NCBI GenBank assembly: GCA_007922305.1
Contig: ML677472.1
Coordinates: 62,001-126,000, forward strand
Direction: 5' to 3'
Length of the DNA: 64,000 bases
Source: Dermatemys mawii
Taxonomy: Eukaryota > Chordata > Testudines > Dermatemydidae
Both the position numbers and the translations under genes were made by a program. How positions within the stretch are numbered: position 1 is the stretch's first letter; each line of letters begins with the position of its first letter. Positions 1-11,398 of the stretch are shown piece after piece. Under the pieces are notes generated by a model. That model did not search any database, had not been told where the DNA came from, and saw only the letters and a program-made list of their open reading frames with translations.

Positions 1-540
1 GCTGGTCAGCTTTTTACTCATTTATGCCACTGTGCCCCAAATCTAGTGTCTGTGATTCAATTTTGTAATTATACAAGCAATTGCTCTTGATTTCAGTCAC
101 CAGTATTTCACAAATGTTTAATGAGGGCATCCATAAGTAAGACCCTAATAGAAAAGTATTAATTATGACCCCTATTAGTAGTGATTTAAATAGCATTACC
201 TACATATAGTTGGTTTGTGCCAAAGAAAGAATAAGACACAGAGATTATAACTGAACACTTCCAAACTGAAATACAAGACAAGAATTCAGATAAGGGAGCT
301 GCAGTAGGCTAATGTAGGAATGTTCATGGAACAAGTGGTTATTAAGTAAGGATCTGTGGGAGGAGAGAAGGGGAGCCTTTCAAAGGTGGGAGCCTTTTCC
401 ATGCAGGGCTGGGAGAGAAACTGCAGTTCAGCAAATAATTGATCTGAGGAACAGCATGAAGAAAAAAAAACTAATGTGAAATGCAGAACATGGATGTGAT
501 TCCCTTCCTATGTTGGATGAGAGTGAAAGGGTTCCTCTTT
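1..540. other. Noncoding 3' flank of the TAS2R cluster
   Basis: No gene is seen here. The stretch is paralogous to 24,620-25,140, and the part from about 440 recurs at 1,383 as the 3' flank of the next TAS2R. This marks the edge of a roughly 940-bp tandem repeat. Confidence 0.7.
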
Positions 541-558
541 GGGGTGTTGTAATAGGAT

Positions 559-1370
559 TTACGAAGTCCCTTCTCTTAGTTCGCATTTAATTTGATGTAG
601 AATCTTCACTGACAACTGTTTCCGTTTTGGATTGGTCAAAACCAAAACAAGAGGGTGTTCAGGAGGATATGCAGAAAGCAGAACTTCATAAGGTAAACGT
701 GCAGGACTTTGAAATTTGATTGTGGGAGTCAAAGCGATTATCATAGTCACAAAATATACAATGAAGAACATAAAGAAGGAGAGCAGAGATTTCATGGCAT
801 TGATATGGGCCTCCACACTGAGATCTTTGAAATCAGTAACAATGTTTTTCATTTTCTTGGTGTGTTTCAATTGAGAAATGAGCAATAGGATGGATGAAAC
901 CAAGAATATGATGAAGGGGATGGCACACAAAAAGATTTCCACAGGCATAAAAAAGAAATATGGGATATCCTTAGCATCGTTCAAGGTGGTGTTTCCTGCT
1001 GAACTTTTTGTTGAGTTGCAAAAATCAAACCCAATATCACTCCAGACCAATGGCAGGGAATTGACCAAGGAAACCATCAGGGACCCCAGGAGCAGCCTTG
1101 GCACCAGCCAAGCAATTCTCAGCTTCAACCAGAGAAAGAAGGGTTGGGTGAAGTTGGCAATCTTTACAGAGGAGAAGACAATAAGCCAGGTAGCACACCA
1201 GAGACTGACCGTGTTTAGAAAATTCCACAGGACTGCGAATGCTTTGTGTTTGCATCCTTGTGCAGAAGTCCTTGGAAAAACAATATAGACGAAGTTGCTC
1301 AGCATTACAATCCATTGTAGGAGAAACTTGGAGATACTCAGGGAGGTGAGAATGAGCTCACAGGAGGGTG
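559..1370 (-). pseudogene. TAS2R: TAS2R pseudogene, amino-terminal part missing
   Basis: The reading frame from 1305 down to 559 gives 248 residues that align throughout with the intact receptors at 1,502-2,434 and 25,167-26,099. It keeps the TM3 hallmark ending KIANF, the N-glycosylation site NST in extracellular loop 2, the QLKHTKKM end of TM5, and the TM7 tail LVLVLTNPKRKQ. Homology continues a little upstream, to about 1,370, then stops abruptly at the equivalent of SCELILTS in TM2. TM1 and the normal start codon are absent. The sequence switches there to the 3' flank of the neighbouring receptor, as expected for unequal crossing-over or partial tandem duplication. It is called a pseudogene because a receptor without TM1 should not fold. 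The remaining frame has no stop, so the truncation may be young. Confidence 0.88.
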
Positions 1371-1501
1371 AAGCTAGATTTTGATATGAGGAATAGCATG
1401 AAGAAAAAAAAAACTAATGTGAAATGCAGAATCTGGATGTGATTCCCTTCCTGTGTTGGATGAGAGTGAAACAGTTCCTCTTAGGGGTGTTGTAATAGGA
1501 T

Positions 1502-2434
1502 TTATGAAGTCCCTTCTCTTAGTTGGCATTTGATTTGATGCAGAAACTTTACTGACAACTGTTTCAGTTTTGGATTGGTCAGAACCAAAACAATGGGGTG
1601 TCCAGAAGGATATGGAGAAATCAGAACTTCATAAAGTAAATGTGCAGGGTTTTGAAATTTGATCGTGTCTGTCAAAACAACTATTATAGTCATAAAATAT
1701 ATAACAAAGAGAATAAAGAAGGAAAGCAGAGATTTCATGGCATTGGTATGGGCCTCCACACTGAGATCTTTGAAATCAGTAACAATGTGTTTCATTTTCT
1801 TGGTGTGTTTCCACTGAGAGATGAGCAATAGGATGGACGACACCAGGAATATGATGAAGGGGATGGCACATGAAAAGATTTCCACAGGCATAAAAAAGAG
1901 ATATGGGATATCCTTAGCATCGTTCAAGGTTGTGTTTCCTTCTGAACTTTTTGTTGAGTTGCAAAAATCAAACCCAACATCACTCCAGACCAATGGCAGG
2001 GAATTGACCAAGGAAGCCATCAGGGACCCCAGGAGCAGCCTTGGCACCAACCAAGCAATTCTCAGCTTCAGCCAGAAAAAGAAGGGTTGGGTGAAGTTGG
2101 CAATCTTTACAGAGTAGAAGACGCTAAGCCAGGTGACACACCAGAGACTGACCATGTTTAGAAAATTCCACAGGATTCCGAATGCTTTGTGTTTGCATCC
2201 TAGTGCAGAAGTCCTTGGAAAAACAATATAGACGAAGTTGCTCAGCATTACAATCCATTGTAGGAGAAACCTGGAGATACTCAGGGAAGTGAGAATGAGC
2301 TCACAGGAAGCCAGCTTTCTGCTTTTGATCCAGTCAGTGAAAATCACAGCTATAATAAATCCATTTCCCAAACTTGCAACAAGGGACTCAAGGCCCAAAA
2401 GGATCAGAGAGATGAGAGCAACTGGAGTAGGCAT
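1502..2434 (-). CDS. TAS2R: Bitter taste receptor, TAS2R40-like (copy 1)
   Basis: An intronless 310-residue seven-transmembrane receptor of normal TAS2R length. Family motifs seen in order: LGNGFI in TM1, LSISRFLLQW in TM2, TWLSVFYSVKIANF in TM3, an extracellular loop 2 with N-glycosylation sites NST and NTT, SQWKHTKKM at the end of TM5, HTNAMKSLLSFF in TM6, and a TM7 tail YPSGHPIVLVLTNPKLKQ. TAS2Rs are plasma-membrane GPCRs that detect bitter compounds and signal through gustducin. The TM7 and tail resemble mammalian TAS2R40, whose gene lies in the wider TRB region in mammals, but the exact orthology is inference. The start MPTPVALIS is the first Met and gives normal spacing to TM1. The gene lies head-to-tail with the truncated copy at 559-1,370. 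Confidence 0.93.
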   Translation of the reverse strand: MPTPVALISLILLGLESLVASLGNGFIIAVIFTDWIKSRKLASCELILTSLSISRFLLQWIVMLSNFVYIVFPRTSALGCKHKAFGILWNFLNMVSLWCVTWLSVFYSVKIANFTQPFFFWLKLRIAWLVPRLLLGSLMASLVNSLPLVWSDVGFDFCNSTKSSEGNTTLNDAKDIPYLFFMPVEIFSCAIPFIIFLVSSILLLISQWKHTKKMKHIVTDFKDLSVEAHTNAMKSLLSFFILFVIYFMTIIVVLTDTIKFQNPAHLLYEVLISPYPSGHPIVLVLTNPKLKQLSVKFLHQIKCQLREGTS

Positions 2435-4825
2435 ATTTCTAATTGTTGTTTTCCAAGCTTGCGCTGATTCTTCTGTTCTTGGAGAAACGGCAAAATGGGA
2501 AATTGTGATCCTTGTTCTGGTCTGCTGGGATGTTTCTGGTAATGACGCTGTTGGTTTAAGCTTTTTCCAAGGCTAGGAACTGCATTCATAGGGATGCAAA
2601 TCTCCAAAAGGATTCTGTTACTGATATTTATCCATTTCTTTCCAGAGTGCTGTGCCTTTTCTGTGAAAATCTTCATTTTCTTCTTCATTCCTTTCATTTC
2701 TTTCTCTCTCCTCTGCCTCTCTCCCACTTGTTTATTTTCATTTGTTTGACTTCTAGGTTATCTCACTGGCAGAGCTGGGGCTAGGCTAAGCAAGACTAAA
2801 CAATTGCTTAGAGCCACAAGCAGCTCAAGCATCCCCCTTTCGCTTTTGATTACAAGAACTTCCCTGTTTTAGTATTGTGTGTGTGTGTGGGGGGGGTAAT
2901 TGGGGGTGCAGAGGAAGGATTTCCTGCTTAGGGCCCTCAATGGACTAGCACCAGCATTGCTCACTGCATAAGTTTTACTGGGAGCTATGCTTAAAAAATG
3001 TAATGCAGCCCACAGACCCTGCTCCTTTTTTCCACCAGGTTAAGAGTAATGCCTGTGGAAGTCAGTGAAACTTGGTAGCATGAGAATCGGATGGACTGAA
3101 GTGGCACTTATATCATGGTAGCAGTGTATGAGAATTCTAACGGGGACAGGTCCACTAACCTATTCAGCACCTCATGCTGTTCTCTGTGGTACAGCAGGAC
3201 TTTCCTGTGCTTGGCATCCACTATAGGTTGTCAAAATGTCTTGGTGGGTCTTGAATGGCTTGAGGCATACTACAGGTTTAGATGCTCTGGCTGATTTTTC
3301 CTTGGGATGAATTTAATCTGGATGTAATCCTTTAACTGTGTTGTACGTTATGGTACATGTGTCATGCATGAGAATGGAGTTAAGATTTTGCACACCAGTG
3401 TGCATGTGATTAATTTTATGTGTATTGTGTTTGATATGCACAGGTTTAGCTGTGGTGGGGCAGAGTTTTAGCTGTGGTGGGGAAAAGTCTAATGCTTAAT
3501 TCACAAGTACTGAATTACCTGCTTTGAGAATACACACTGATGGTGCTTCTGTGTCTCTAACAGGTATGGAGAATATCACTCCTGTTTATTCCAGCTCTGT
3601 TAATGTTTTGTCCATTGTCTCAATAATGCATGTGACACAAGACAGACGTTACCTTATTTTGGTTGCTCTCTCCTCCTCCCAGCCACCAGTTTGTATTCAC
3701 ATTTTTTAAATGACCTGGAGAAGATTAGTGATTTTAAACTGGGGGAAAAAAACACCTTGAGACAGAGAGAAATACCCTCCACCCCAGCAGATACCAGCTG
3801 TACACTTCCCTGGGGCCAGAAAGTCCCTAATGCTCTTAACCAGTCTAATCCCAACAGAACTGGCTCTAGGTTTCTGTAAACTAGGAAAGCTGGGCCTGCA
3901 ATTTTATCTTTGTATTGTACTATAACTGCTCTGGCTCACATTAGCTCTCCCCATTTGCCTGTAAATACAGTCCATAGAATCTAGAGAGGGACCTGGATAT
4001 GTTTTTGAAAAAGGTGTTTCCATAAAACAGAGAATGCTAGTCCAACTTTTCCTGAGTCAGAATCCCATCAATGAGTAATATAACCCAAAAAGTTTGTATA
4101 TAGGAATTTTTGACTTCAGGATAAACAATTACATCATTGCGTACATGTAGCAGGGGCTAAGTGTCTAGCTCACTGGAACATCTCTGAGGGTGAGATTTAC
4201 CTGTAATCAGTTTCTTAATGTATTAGGCTTAGACTTGCATATTTTGTTTTATTTTGCTTGGTAAGTTACTTTCTTCTGTCTGTTATTACTGAAACCCACT
4301 GAAACACTAATTTTTATACTTAATAAAATCACTTTTCTTAATTAATTAACCTAGAGTAAGTGAGGAAGCATACCTGGGGGAGCAAACAGCTGTGTATATG
4401 TCTCTATTAGTGTTATAGAGGGCAGACAATTTATGAGTTTACCCTGTATAAGCTTTACAGAGAATATAATGGATTTATTTGGGGCTTGAATCCCATTGGA
4501 AACTGGGTGTCGGGGTGGTGGAGATCGGTGACCTGCTGAGAAGTTTTTGGTTAAAGTCTTCAGCTCTGGGGGCATGGACCAGACCTGAGTCTGTGTTTCA
4601 GCAGGTTAACATGTCTGGCTCAACAAGGCAGAGTTCTGGAGTCCCAGGCTGGCAGAGAAAACAGGCTCAGAGGAAATATCAGCACATCCAGGGACAGTCC
4701 TAAAGGGGTCTCTGTGACCGAACCCATCACAGTTATAATTTAAATCTGGGCTTAACTTGAATTTAATCTAGGATCACAAGTCAAGCTCAGGCAAGGACAA
4801 TTTTGCCTCTCCAATTCCACATCTT
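2435..4825. other. Intergenic flank, no gene seen
   Basis: This is paralogous to 26,100-29,736 except for a CR1 present only in copy 2. It contains a short GT tract near 2,876. No coding exon or repeat family was recognised. Confidence 0.5.
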
Positions 4826-5029
4826 CTACTTGGCTCCAAATATTGTCTGCTCCATCCTCTTCTGTAGCTCTTTCCTATGATGAGAGAGGATGCATATGCA
4901 GAAGTTCTCTTCATGTTCCGTGTTGTTTGTTTGGTGCAACATACATTTTAGTAAGGTATCACCATTTTCAGCAGGCGCAAAACAAAGCCAAGTAAAAATG
5001 ACAAGAATTTGAATCATGTGGTCTGTCAC
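4826..5029 (-). other. Small open frame conserved in both blocks (function unknown)
   Basis: A 67-codon frame opens with a signal-peptide-like stretch (MIQILVIFTWLCFAPA) followed by a Cys-containing tail. The partner at 29,737-29,934 keeps the frame with an in-frame loss of two residues. In copy 2 the last codons read CAG then GTAGAA, a possible splice donor, so this could be one exon of a small secreted protein. I do not recognise the family. Conservation of an ORF across a recent duplication is weak evidence on its own, so it may be noncoding. Confidence 0.2.
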
Positions 5030-7469
5030 ATAAGAACTTTATGTCCCTTTGTTATGTCCTCCCATCTTTTTGTCTTACTTACTGGTTGCTGCTGTTGTGA
5101 CCATCTCTCTAAAGACAGGCTTCACCATCTTTTCTGGCCCTGATATGTCTTGACAAGTTCTGACATGTAAACCTCCTCTTCACAGAAATTGCTTTGGTTT
5201 TGAAATAGATTATTCTGTTTACCACCTATAATTCACAAACAGTTTCTACAGCGTATGCAAAATCAATATCATTTGTTTTCTTTCACTGCAGAACATTCTA
5301 AATGGGAAAATGCAAAGATCTGTGCATGCAATGAAAATACAGTAACAGAACCCTTGCCTAACTTGCAGTTCAATGTATCTGTGTCTTTCATGATTAACTG
5401 TTGGAAGAGTAAATCCAGCAGAATTTTCTCCTGGGATAAGAGCAGATCAGTTTTCTTGGGGCAATGTCCATGTCTAATGCAAATAATGCCTGAATTAAAG
5501 AGGGCTCTATCATTAATGTAGCATCTTACTGATGAGCAGACAGGTTTCAAGATAAACTCTTTATTACGAATGGAAACTATATCTAGAAATGAAATAAAAG
5601 TTCCTGCTGCTTACTAGCTGCAGCCTGCAACTGCCCTGTCCTGGCCGCCTTTGTTTGTGCTCCCCACAGGAAGTGTGTCACAAAAGACAATGTCTGCATA
5701 AAAAGTGTACAGGAAGTATGGCACCTCTATGCTTCCTGAAGGAGTTACTGTATAGCACATATACTACACATAAAATACTGGATGAATTATTTCCATATAA
5801 TTCATCCAGTTTCCTCTTTGTTCAGATGTTTCTTTCCCCTCCCATATATATTCATATCTCTCTCTCTATTTCTTTTATTATGTGGTCCATCCTGTCAGCT
5901 TGTTAATGGAACACCATGGCTAACTAATACCGCTTTTTCTGAAAATGCCATGTACCATATTGTCTCTTCTTTCCCAGCACCCATTGATGCTGCTTTGTTG
6001 CACATTCTTACTGCTTCAGTGAAAGTCTGAGGCCAGACTTTGTAATCTTGGAGCATTGTTTCTGATGCTTATGGAGCTATATGCTTAAGAAAGCATTTGG
6101 GTGGGAGACCTCTCAGTTCATATAAGCAATGCTCCTTTATGGCAGAGCCATCTTTTGTACTATGTGTGTTTCTGTATTTTCCTCCAGCAAATTGTGTGTA
6201 TCTTTCCCCTCTTTAGCCTCCACTATTACATCATATATGTCTATGAATACCACTTAATTGTGAGACTAGTCTTTTTTCTGAAAAGCCAGTCTTCCTCATC
6301 ACTTTGGGGCAGGGAATGGAGACGGGGGCTGAGAGCGAATGTAAGAATCCCATAAAATGGGTAATACTGTGGGTATGTTTTCAGAGCATCTTCTGCATTG
6401 TAGATGTCCTCTGAAAATTGGTATGCTAGTCAGGGTGACCAAAAAAGATCCTTCTTTTTTCCTACAACGGACGCAACTCACCATTTTGAAAATTCTGGCG
6501 AAGTGACTTATGCAGGATCAAACCAGATGTCTGTATAAAAAGAAACCCCATCTTCTTAATCCAGTATCATTTACCTAACCACCTTCAGCTCATAAACCAC
6601 ATTCTATTTGAAATACATAAATTTATTTTGTGGAAGAGTTTTCAAGTTTAGATTCACGTTGAGACTCTAAAAAGAAAAGTCTAACCAAACTAAAATTAAG
6701 ATTTTTTTCATCAAAATATTTAAATGAAAATTTTACATCTTTTTAAAGCAAGGTAAAGCACAAATGTAGTAATTTTATGTATTTATTTTACAGTTAATTA
6801 GATATTTGATACATAATAAAGCATAAGCCAGCCCATGGTCATTTATACACTGCAGTCATTAAATCAGTTCCCTGTATCATTTAATTCTGTAGTGCATTTT
6901 GAGAAATATTTTTTGAAAGGTGCTATATAAATTAAAATGGTATTTTCAATTTAGTACTTCCGACCACCAAATTAGGACTGTTCTTCATGAGAGTTTTAGT
7001 TCACACTGAGCTGACTGAGACTCGTTAGTGTGTAATACATAAGCTGCACCACTAGTGTACATGAGGCACAACTGTGTGCTCATTCAATCACATCATTGTG
7101 TACACATAGCGGGGGCTAAGTGCACACTAAGATCATGGCATTCCAGGTGGGTATCCCATGATCCTTTGCACAGAGTTCAGCAATGAAGTATTATGGGATT
7201 TTCCATGATGTGCATTGTGGGATGCATAGTGGAAGCCAGGTAGAAGCCAATGGAATTCAGGGACTTGAGGTTAAACTCCAAAACTTCCATAATTCCTCTC
7301 CCTCTGTCCCATGATTCCTTTCTTTCTGGGAGGGCTAGTGCCATTTTCAAACTCCTGATTGCAAGCACGGGTGCAACAATGTTCTCTACTGCTGGGCTGG
7401 CAACCGGAAATACGCAGAGGCTGTTTGGGCTTTATATAAGCTCTTAGAAACTGCTTGCTTCAGCATTGG
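5030..7469. other. Intergenic flank, AT-rich, no gene seen
   Basis: The whole stretch is paralogous to about 29,935-32,544. Several short ORFs occur but none is conserved in frame. The last part (about 7,090-7,470) may be the 5' region of the Harbinger relic that follows. Confidence 0.45.
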
Positions 7470-7905
7470 ATTTCAACTGCCACGTCTCCAAGCAGTTAAT
7501 GTAACTACAACAGCAGTTCCTCGAGAAGCATCAGAAGAGGGTGGAGGACGAGGATGAGGAAGAGGAGGATGATGCCAAGCAATTGCTGCTACTCCAGTTA
7601 TTTCTGAAGCAGCTTCACCCAGTGCAGTGCTCTTCTGGGACTCAGGAAACCAGCATCGACTGGTGGAAAAAAGCATTCTGTAGACCTGGGATGATCAGCA
7701 GTGGTAAGAGAATTTCAAGATTATGAAGGCAACATTTTCTGATGTCTGGTGGAGCTGCAGCAGTAGTGTACCAACCGGTGCAGTGACCTAATGTGGCTCC
7801 TTATACCCATGGTCACCATTGCCATCTTGAAGCTGGCCACCCTTGAATGTCACCCCTCTATTGCCAACCAATTTAATGTGGGGTCATGGACTGTCAGATT
7901 TGTCC
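7470..7905 (+). pseudogene. PIF/Harbinger (HARBI1-like) transposase relic, copy 1
   Basis: The first frame encodes an acidic, Gln/Leu-rich amino terminus (DEDEEEEDDAKQLLLLQLFL) and a segment with SIDWWKKAF and WDDQQ-like residues, as in HARBI1-type transposases. After a frameshift the second frame gives ILKLATLECHPSIANQFNVGSWTV, which matches the helix-turn-helix region of Harbinger transposases. The DDE core is absent because copy 1 lost the downstream part (compare 32,545-33,170). The relic is dead and predates the block duplication. Confidence 0.6.
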
Positions 7906-8037
7906 TCCATCTGGTACTGAGTCAAAACCAGACACAGTTTTATCTAATATTGGATGGGAGAATGCATTTTGAAGAGTGCATCTCTTCACCCTTGCTGGTG
8001 TCATGCCGATGGGGTCGGGGCAGCACACTTTTAAAAA

Positions 8038-8240
8038 AGGCATCCACTGTGTGGCATGATATTGCATAAACTATGTGAGGTCATGCTGGTACACTCTTAA
8101 TAATGGCATCCCCCCTGTGGTGTGATCTTGTATGCATGGTGTGTGGTCCTGCTGGTAGCCATGGGGCAGCATGTTCTTCAAAATGACGTCCTCAGTGTAG
8201 CGTGACCTTGCAAGAACTGTACGCTGGCTGGAGCAGGTTC
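8038..8240. repeat. Degenerate tandem repeat, about three units of 65-80 bp
   Basis: Three successive units begin GGCATCCACTGTGTGG, GGCATCCCCCCTGTGG and a diverged GACGTCCTCAGTGTAG. Each is followed by a TGATNTTGCA- or TGACCTTGCA-like segment and a GTGAGGTCATGCTGGTA-like end. The same array lies at 34,468-34,660 in copy 2, so it predates the duplication. Confidence 0.5.
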
Positions 8241-9798
8241 ACATAGTTCCTGAACATATCAGAATGTCCAGTGGTCCAGGAATACATGAACGGCCATTCT
8301 ACCATCCACCCTTTCTGTGATGAGATTCCCAGGGTGCATTCTGGGACTGTGAGATCACTTTAACCCCTTAACTCTCTCCAGCCTGGGCTGTTTCTCACAA
8401 TGCCTTGCTACTGACAAGCATACAGTCCCTCCAGGTGCTGTTATTACTCAGCACAATACCATATGGAGCCCCTCACCCAGCTAGATTGCATGAATGCTCA
8501 CACAGAGAATGGCACCAAAGCCAAATCTCCCCAGCTCCCATTACTGTACCTCAGGAATATACCATTTTGCACCTTATTTTCAATCTAAATTGATCTAACC
8601 TCAGCTTCGGCGTTGGCTCTAGTTATAGTTTTCTCTGCAAGTAAGGAGGTCTCAGCCTACCAGAAATTTTCTTCCCAAGTAGGTACTTATGTGTTTCTCA
8701 CGAGAGGGAATCTGCCCATTCCACATTGATCTTTTCATATGTGGTCAGTTTTCTGCCTAATTTAACGCAATTCACAAACTAATGTACCATTCATGACTAT
8801 GATAAAATCCATTTGCTATAATCCTGCCAACGGAATTGATTACTAAAATCACTACATGGAAAAACGACTGGAGATGTTTCCACTTATCACCCGCAACTCC
8901 TACCTAGAGTTTCAGTGGAAATTTCACCAACACAATTCACGGAAAAATATTCAGCTAAATATGACCTACAGTATTAGTAGTTAATCATCAAAGGCACAGC
9001 TGCATGAATGGGGGAAGAGTTCTGTTACTTTTTTCCTTTACATGCACATAACTTTGCATTTTCCCATCTAGGGTGATCTATAGATGAGTGCAAACAAATG
9101 ACCGATTTTACTTATATAATCACAACCATTTGCTAATTTCAGTGTGTGATTAGAATCTATTGCAGAGCTGAAACAATTTCCATGAAGAGAGAATTACATG
9201 TTACCATCCCATTTGGTAATCAAATTGGGCTTTAGAACCTGTAGGAGCTATAATTTCATAAATTATCAGAGCCCTGGGCAACAGGGACATATTGAACTTT
9301 AAAATACTAATAACAGCTATAAGATACTGGATGATCATATTTGTCAACTTCATGCAACTCCAATGAGTTCAACTCCAACTATTTTTGCATGCCAAGTGAT
9401 TTTTTTAAATGTGCTAGATTAAATTTAAAATTGTGTTCTTGTATGGCCTCTCTCATACTTCGAGGAGATGACAATCTCACCATCACTCTCAAGGAGGCAC
9501 CTTCTATTCAGCAAAAAGCTCCTGTATTACAACTTCTGACTTCTCCAGTCTCTAGTGAGCAGGTTGCTCACATCCAGTGATTAAATGTCATCCATCAAGG
9601 TCCACTACACAAGGTTGATATTAGAGCCAATTGAATTTTTTTTTACAAAGGAGTTAACTACGAATTTAGACCTTTGTCGAGATTGCTGATTTCAACTACT
9701 TACTGTTTATTAGGCATGATGTGGGATTTGTCAGCTCAGTCACAAAGGATTACCTTTGTTCTCTGATTTTCCTCATGCTGCTTCCCATTTCCTTCCAG
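8241..9798. other. Intergenic region upstream of the first TRBV pseudogene
   Basis: Paralogous to 34,661-36,227. No leader exon for the TRBV at 9,799 could be found: no short ATG-hydrophobic exon ending in a GT donor. Confidence 0.45.
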
Positions 9799-10081
9799 GT
9801 ATGAGCTTAACCTATGTGGAGCAACCCCTTACCTCACAGGGTACTCAGGAAACTCCCTAACCCTCCAATGTACTCTGAAACAATCCAACTGTGACAAGAT
9901 ATATTGATATAGGCACGAGGGAGGAAGGGATCTGGAAGGGCTCATCTATTCTTATGAAGACCATTTGGTGAATTTCACAGCTGAGCCCATGACACCCCTG
10001 AGGGGAAAAAAAGCTTGGACCTAAGGTTGGAAAACCTTTCACGTTCAGACTCAGCTGTGTATTACTGCGCCTGCAGCACTG
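9799..10081 (+). pseudogene. TRBV: TRBV pseudogene (V exon), copy 1
   Basis: An acceptor (polypyrimidine tract then CCTTCCAG) precedes a V-exon resembling the functional segments: a YVEQP-like start, the LQCTLKQ Cys23 region, the invariant-Trp region, and SDSAVYYCACS at the 3' end. It is dead. The codon for the invariant Trp is TGA, a base is missing just after the VEQP region, and a run of A residues alters the frame in the third framework. No leader exon was found. The partner at 36,228 carries the same Trp-to-stop change, so the gene was already dead before the block duplicated. It still has a good 23-RSS. Confidence 0.85.
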
Positions 10082-10120
10082 CACAGTGTCACAGAGCCCT
10101 GAGACAGCCAGCAAAACCCC
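10082..10120 (+). other. 23-RSS of TRBV pseudogene
   Basis: Heptamer CACAGTG (10,082-10,088), a 23-bp spacer, and nonamer CAAAACCCC (10,112-10,120). This is a V-type recombination signal immediately 3' of the V exon. Confidence 0.85.
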
Positions 10121-11398
10121 AGAGATAGAGCATGAGATTGAAACACTGTGATGACTTGCAGCATTTCACATCTCAGCCCTGCCTACATTAAGGAAATACA
10201 CCCTGGAGTAGACACATTGAACATACCAGAGTAAGATTCATCACTATAAGCCCTGATTTACATCAGTGGAGCACATTTCTAGGGGTGTGTGTCACTATAT
10301 TAGTGTAGCAACATCACTGCAAATTACTGTCATGCAGAGAGTGCACAGGCCACAGGTGTGGCTCAGCAGCTGTGGTTACGGCAGGGAGTGGATTGTGGCT
10401 GGAAAGTTCATAGAGAGTCACCTTCTCAATGCAGAGCTTGGAATGTTGCTGTGATCAGAGAACTCCCTCACACAGGCGCCCCACACAGAGGACACTATCT
10501 AGGTGTGCTCTCTCTTATCTCCCTCACCCTCTCATTAGCATTGCCAGCCAGTCACTAGAGGGAGCCATGATCACATGCACTAACTGGTGTGTTACACTGA
10601 CATGCCTCAGATTTCATAGTATGGATAATTTGCTCAGAGCAATAACCTTGTACCAGCTAGGCTTTTATTTAGGGATACTCAGAAATTGTCTGGAATAACT
10701 ATTCTGCAATAGCTTGCTATGCAAACACTCTTATTCTGGAACTGCTATTGTGCTTCAAATTCAGACCCTACTTTATTGTGGAATAACTTCAGACAAACCC
10801 TTAGAGATGATGTTTCTTCTGTTTTCTATATTCTACTTTCCAAAAACAGGCAGACAGACAAACTCTGGCATTGGTGCACATTCACAGAGAGAAAGCATAA
10901 CACCGTCCTTCTGAATATGAGCACACTGTATTAAGCAACACATGTAATCCATATTCATCCATTCTGTAAATGATCCAGTGTCAGAAAATCTCCTAGACCC
11001 TGAGCCCTAGACTAGGGTGCCTCTAGCTGAGTGGCAGGAGGCACTGTTCATACTTAGAATCTGGTGATTGCAGCATGGCACAGTGTGTCCTCTCCTCAGC
11101 TGCTGTCTTCCCCATTACTATTCCTCAGGATAAATTTTTATTCCCATGTTAGTGGGAGGAAGGCATCACCCAGGAGAAGGGAACCAGAAAACAATCTCCA
11201 AAGTGTTCATGAAATTCGCCATCCAGGAGGCAGAGGAGAGGAAGACACAGGCAGAAGTAAATCTCTCCTCTGAAATGACACCACAGTATTTCTCCTCCCA
11301 CTGAGAAGTGTAATTACCCTTCCCCTCTCACTCTCTTGAGGCACAGAGAGGAGGAAACATACAGTGTGGAGGAGACAGAGAAGGGGAAAGTTTCCATC
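10121..11398. other. Spacer between two TRBV, 5' part of the TRBV unit
   Basis: No gene is seen. From about 10,225 the sequence recurs at 36,660 and 47,750 and marks the start of a TRBV repeat unit present three times. A diverged piece recurs at 52,440-52,620. Confidence 0.6.

Noticed and set aside
878..1288. 136-codon plus-strand ORF (and 1,640-2,117, 25,486-25,782)
   Set aside because: Antisense shadow of the TAS2R coding sequence. It recurs only where TAS2R is present.
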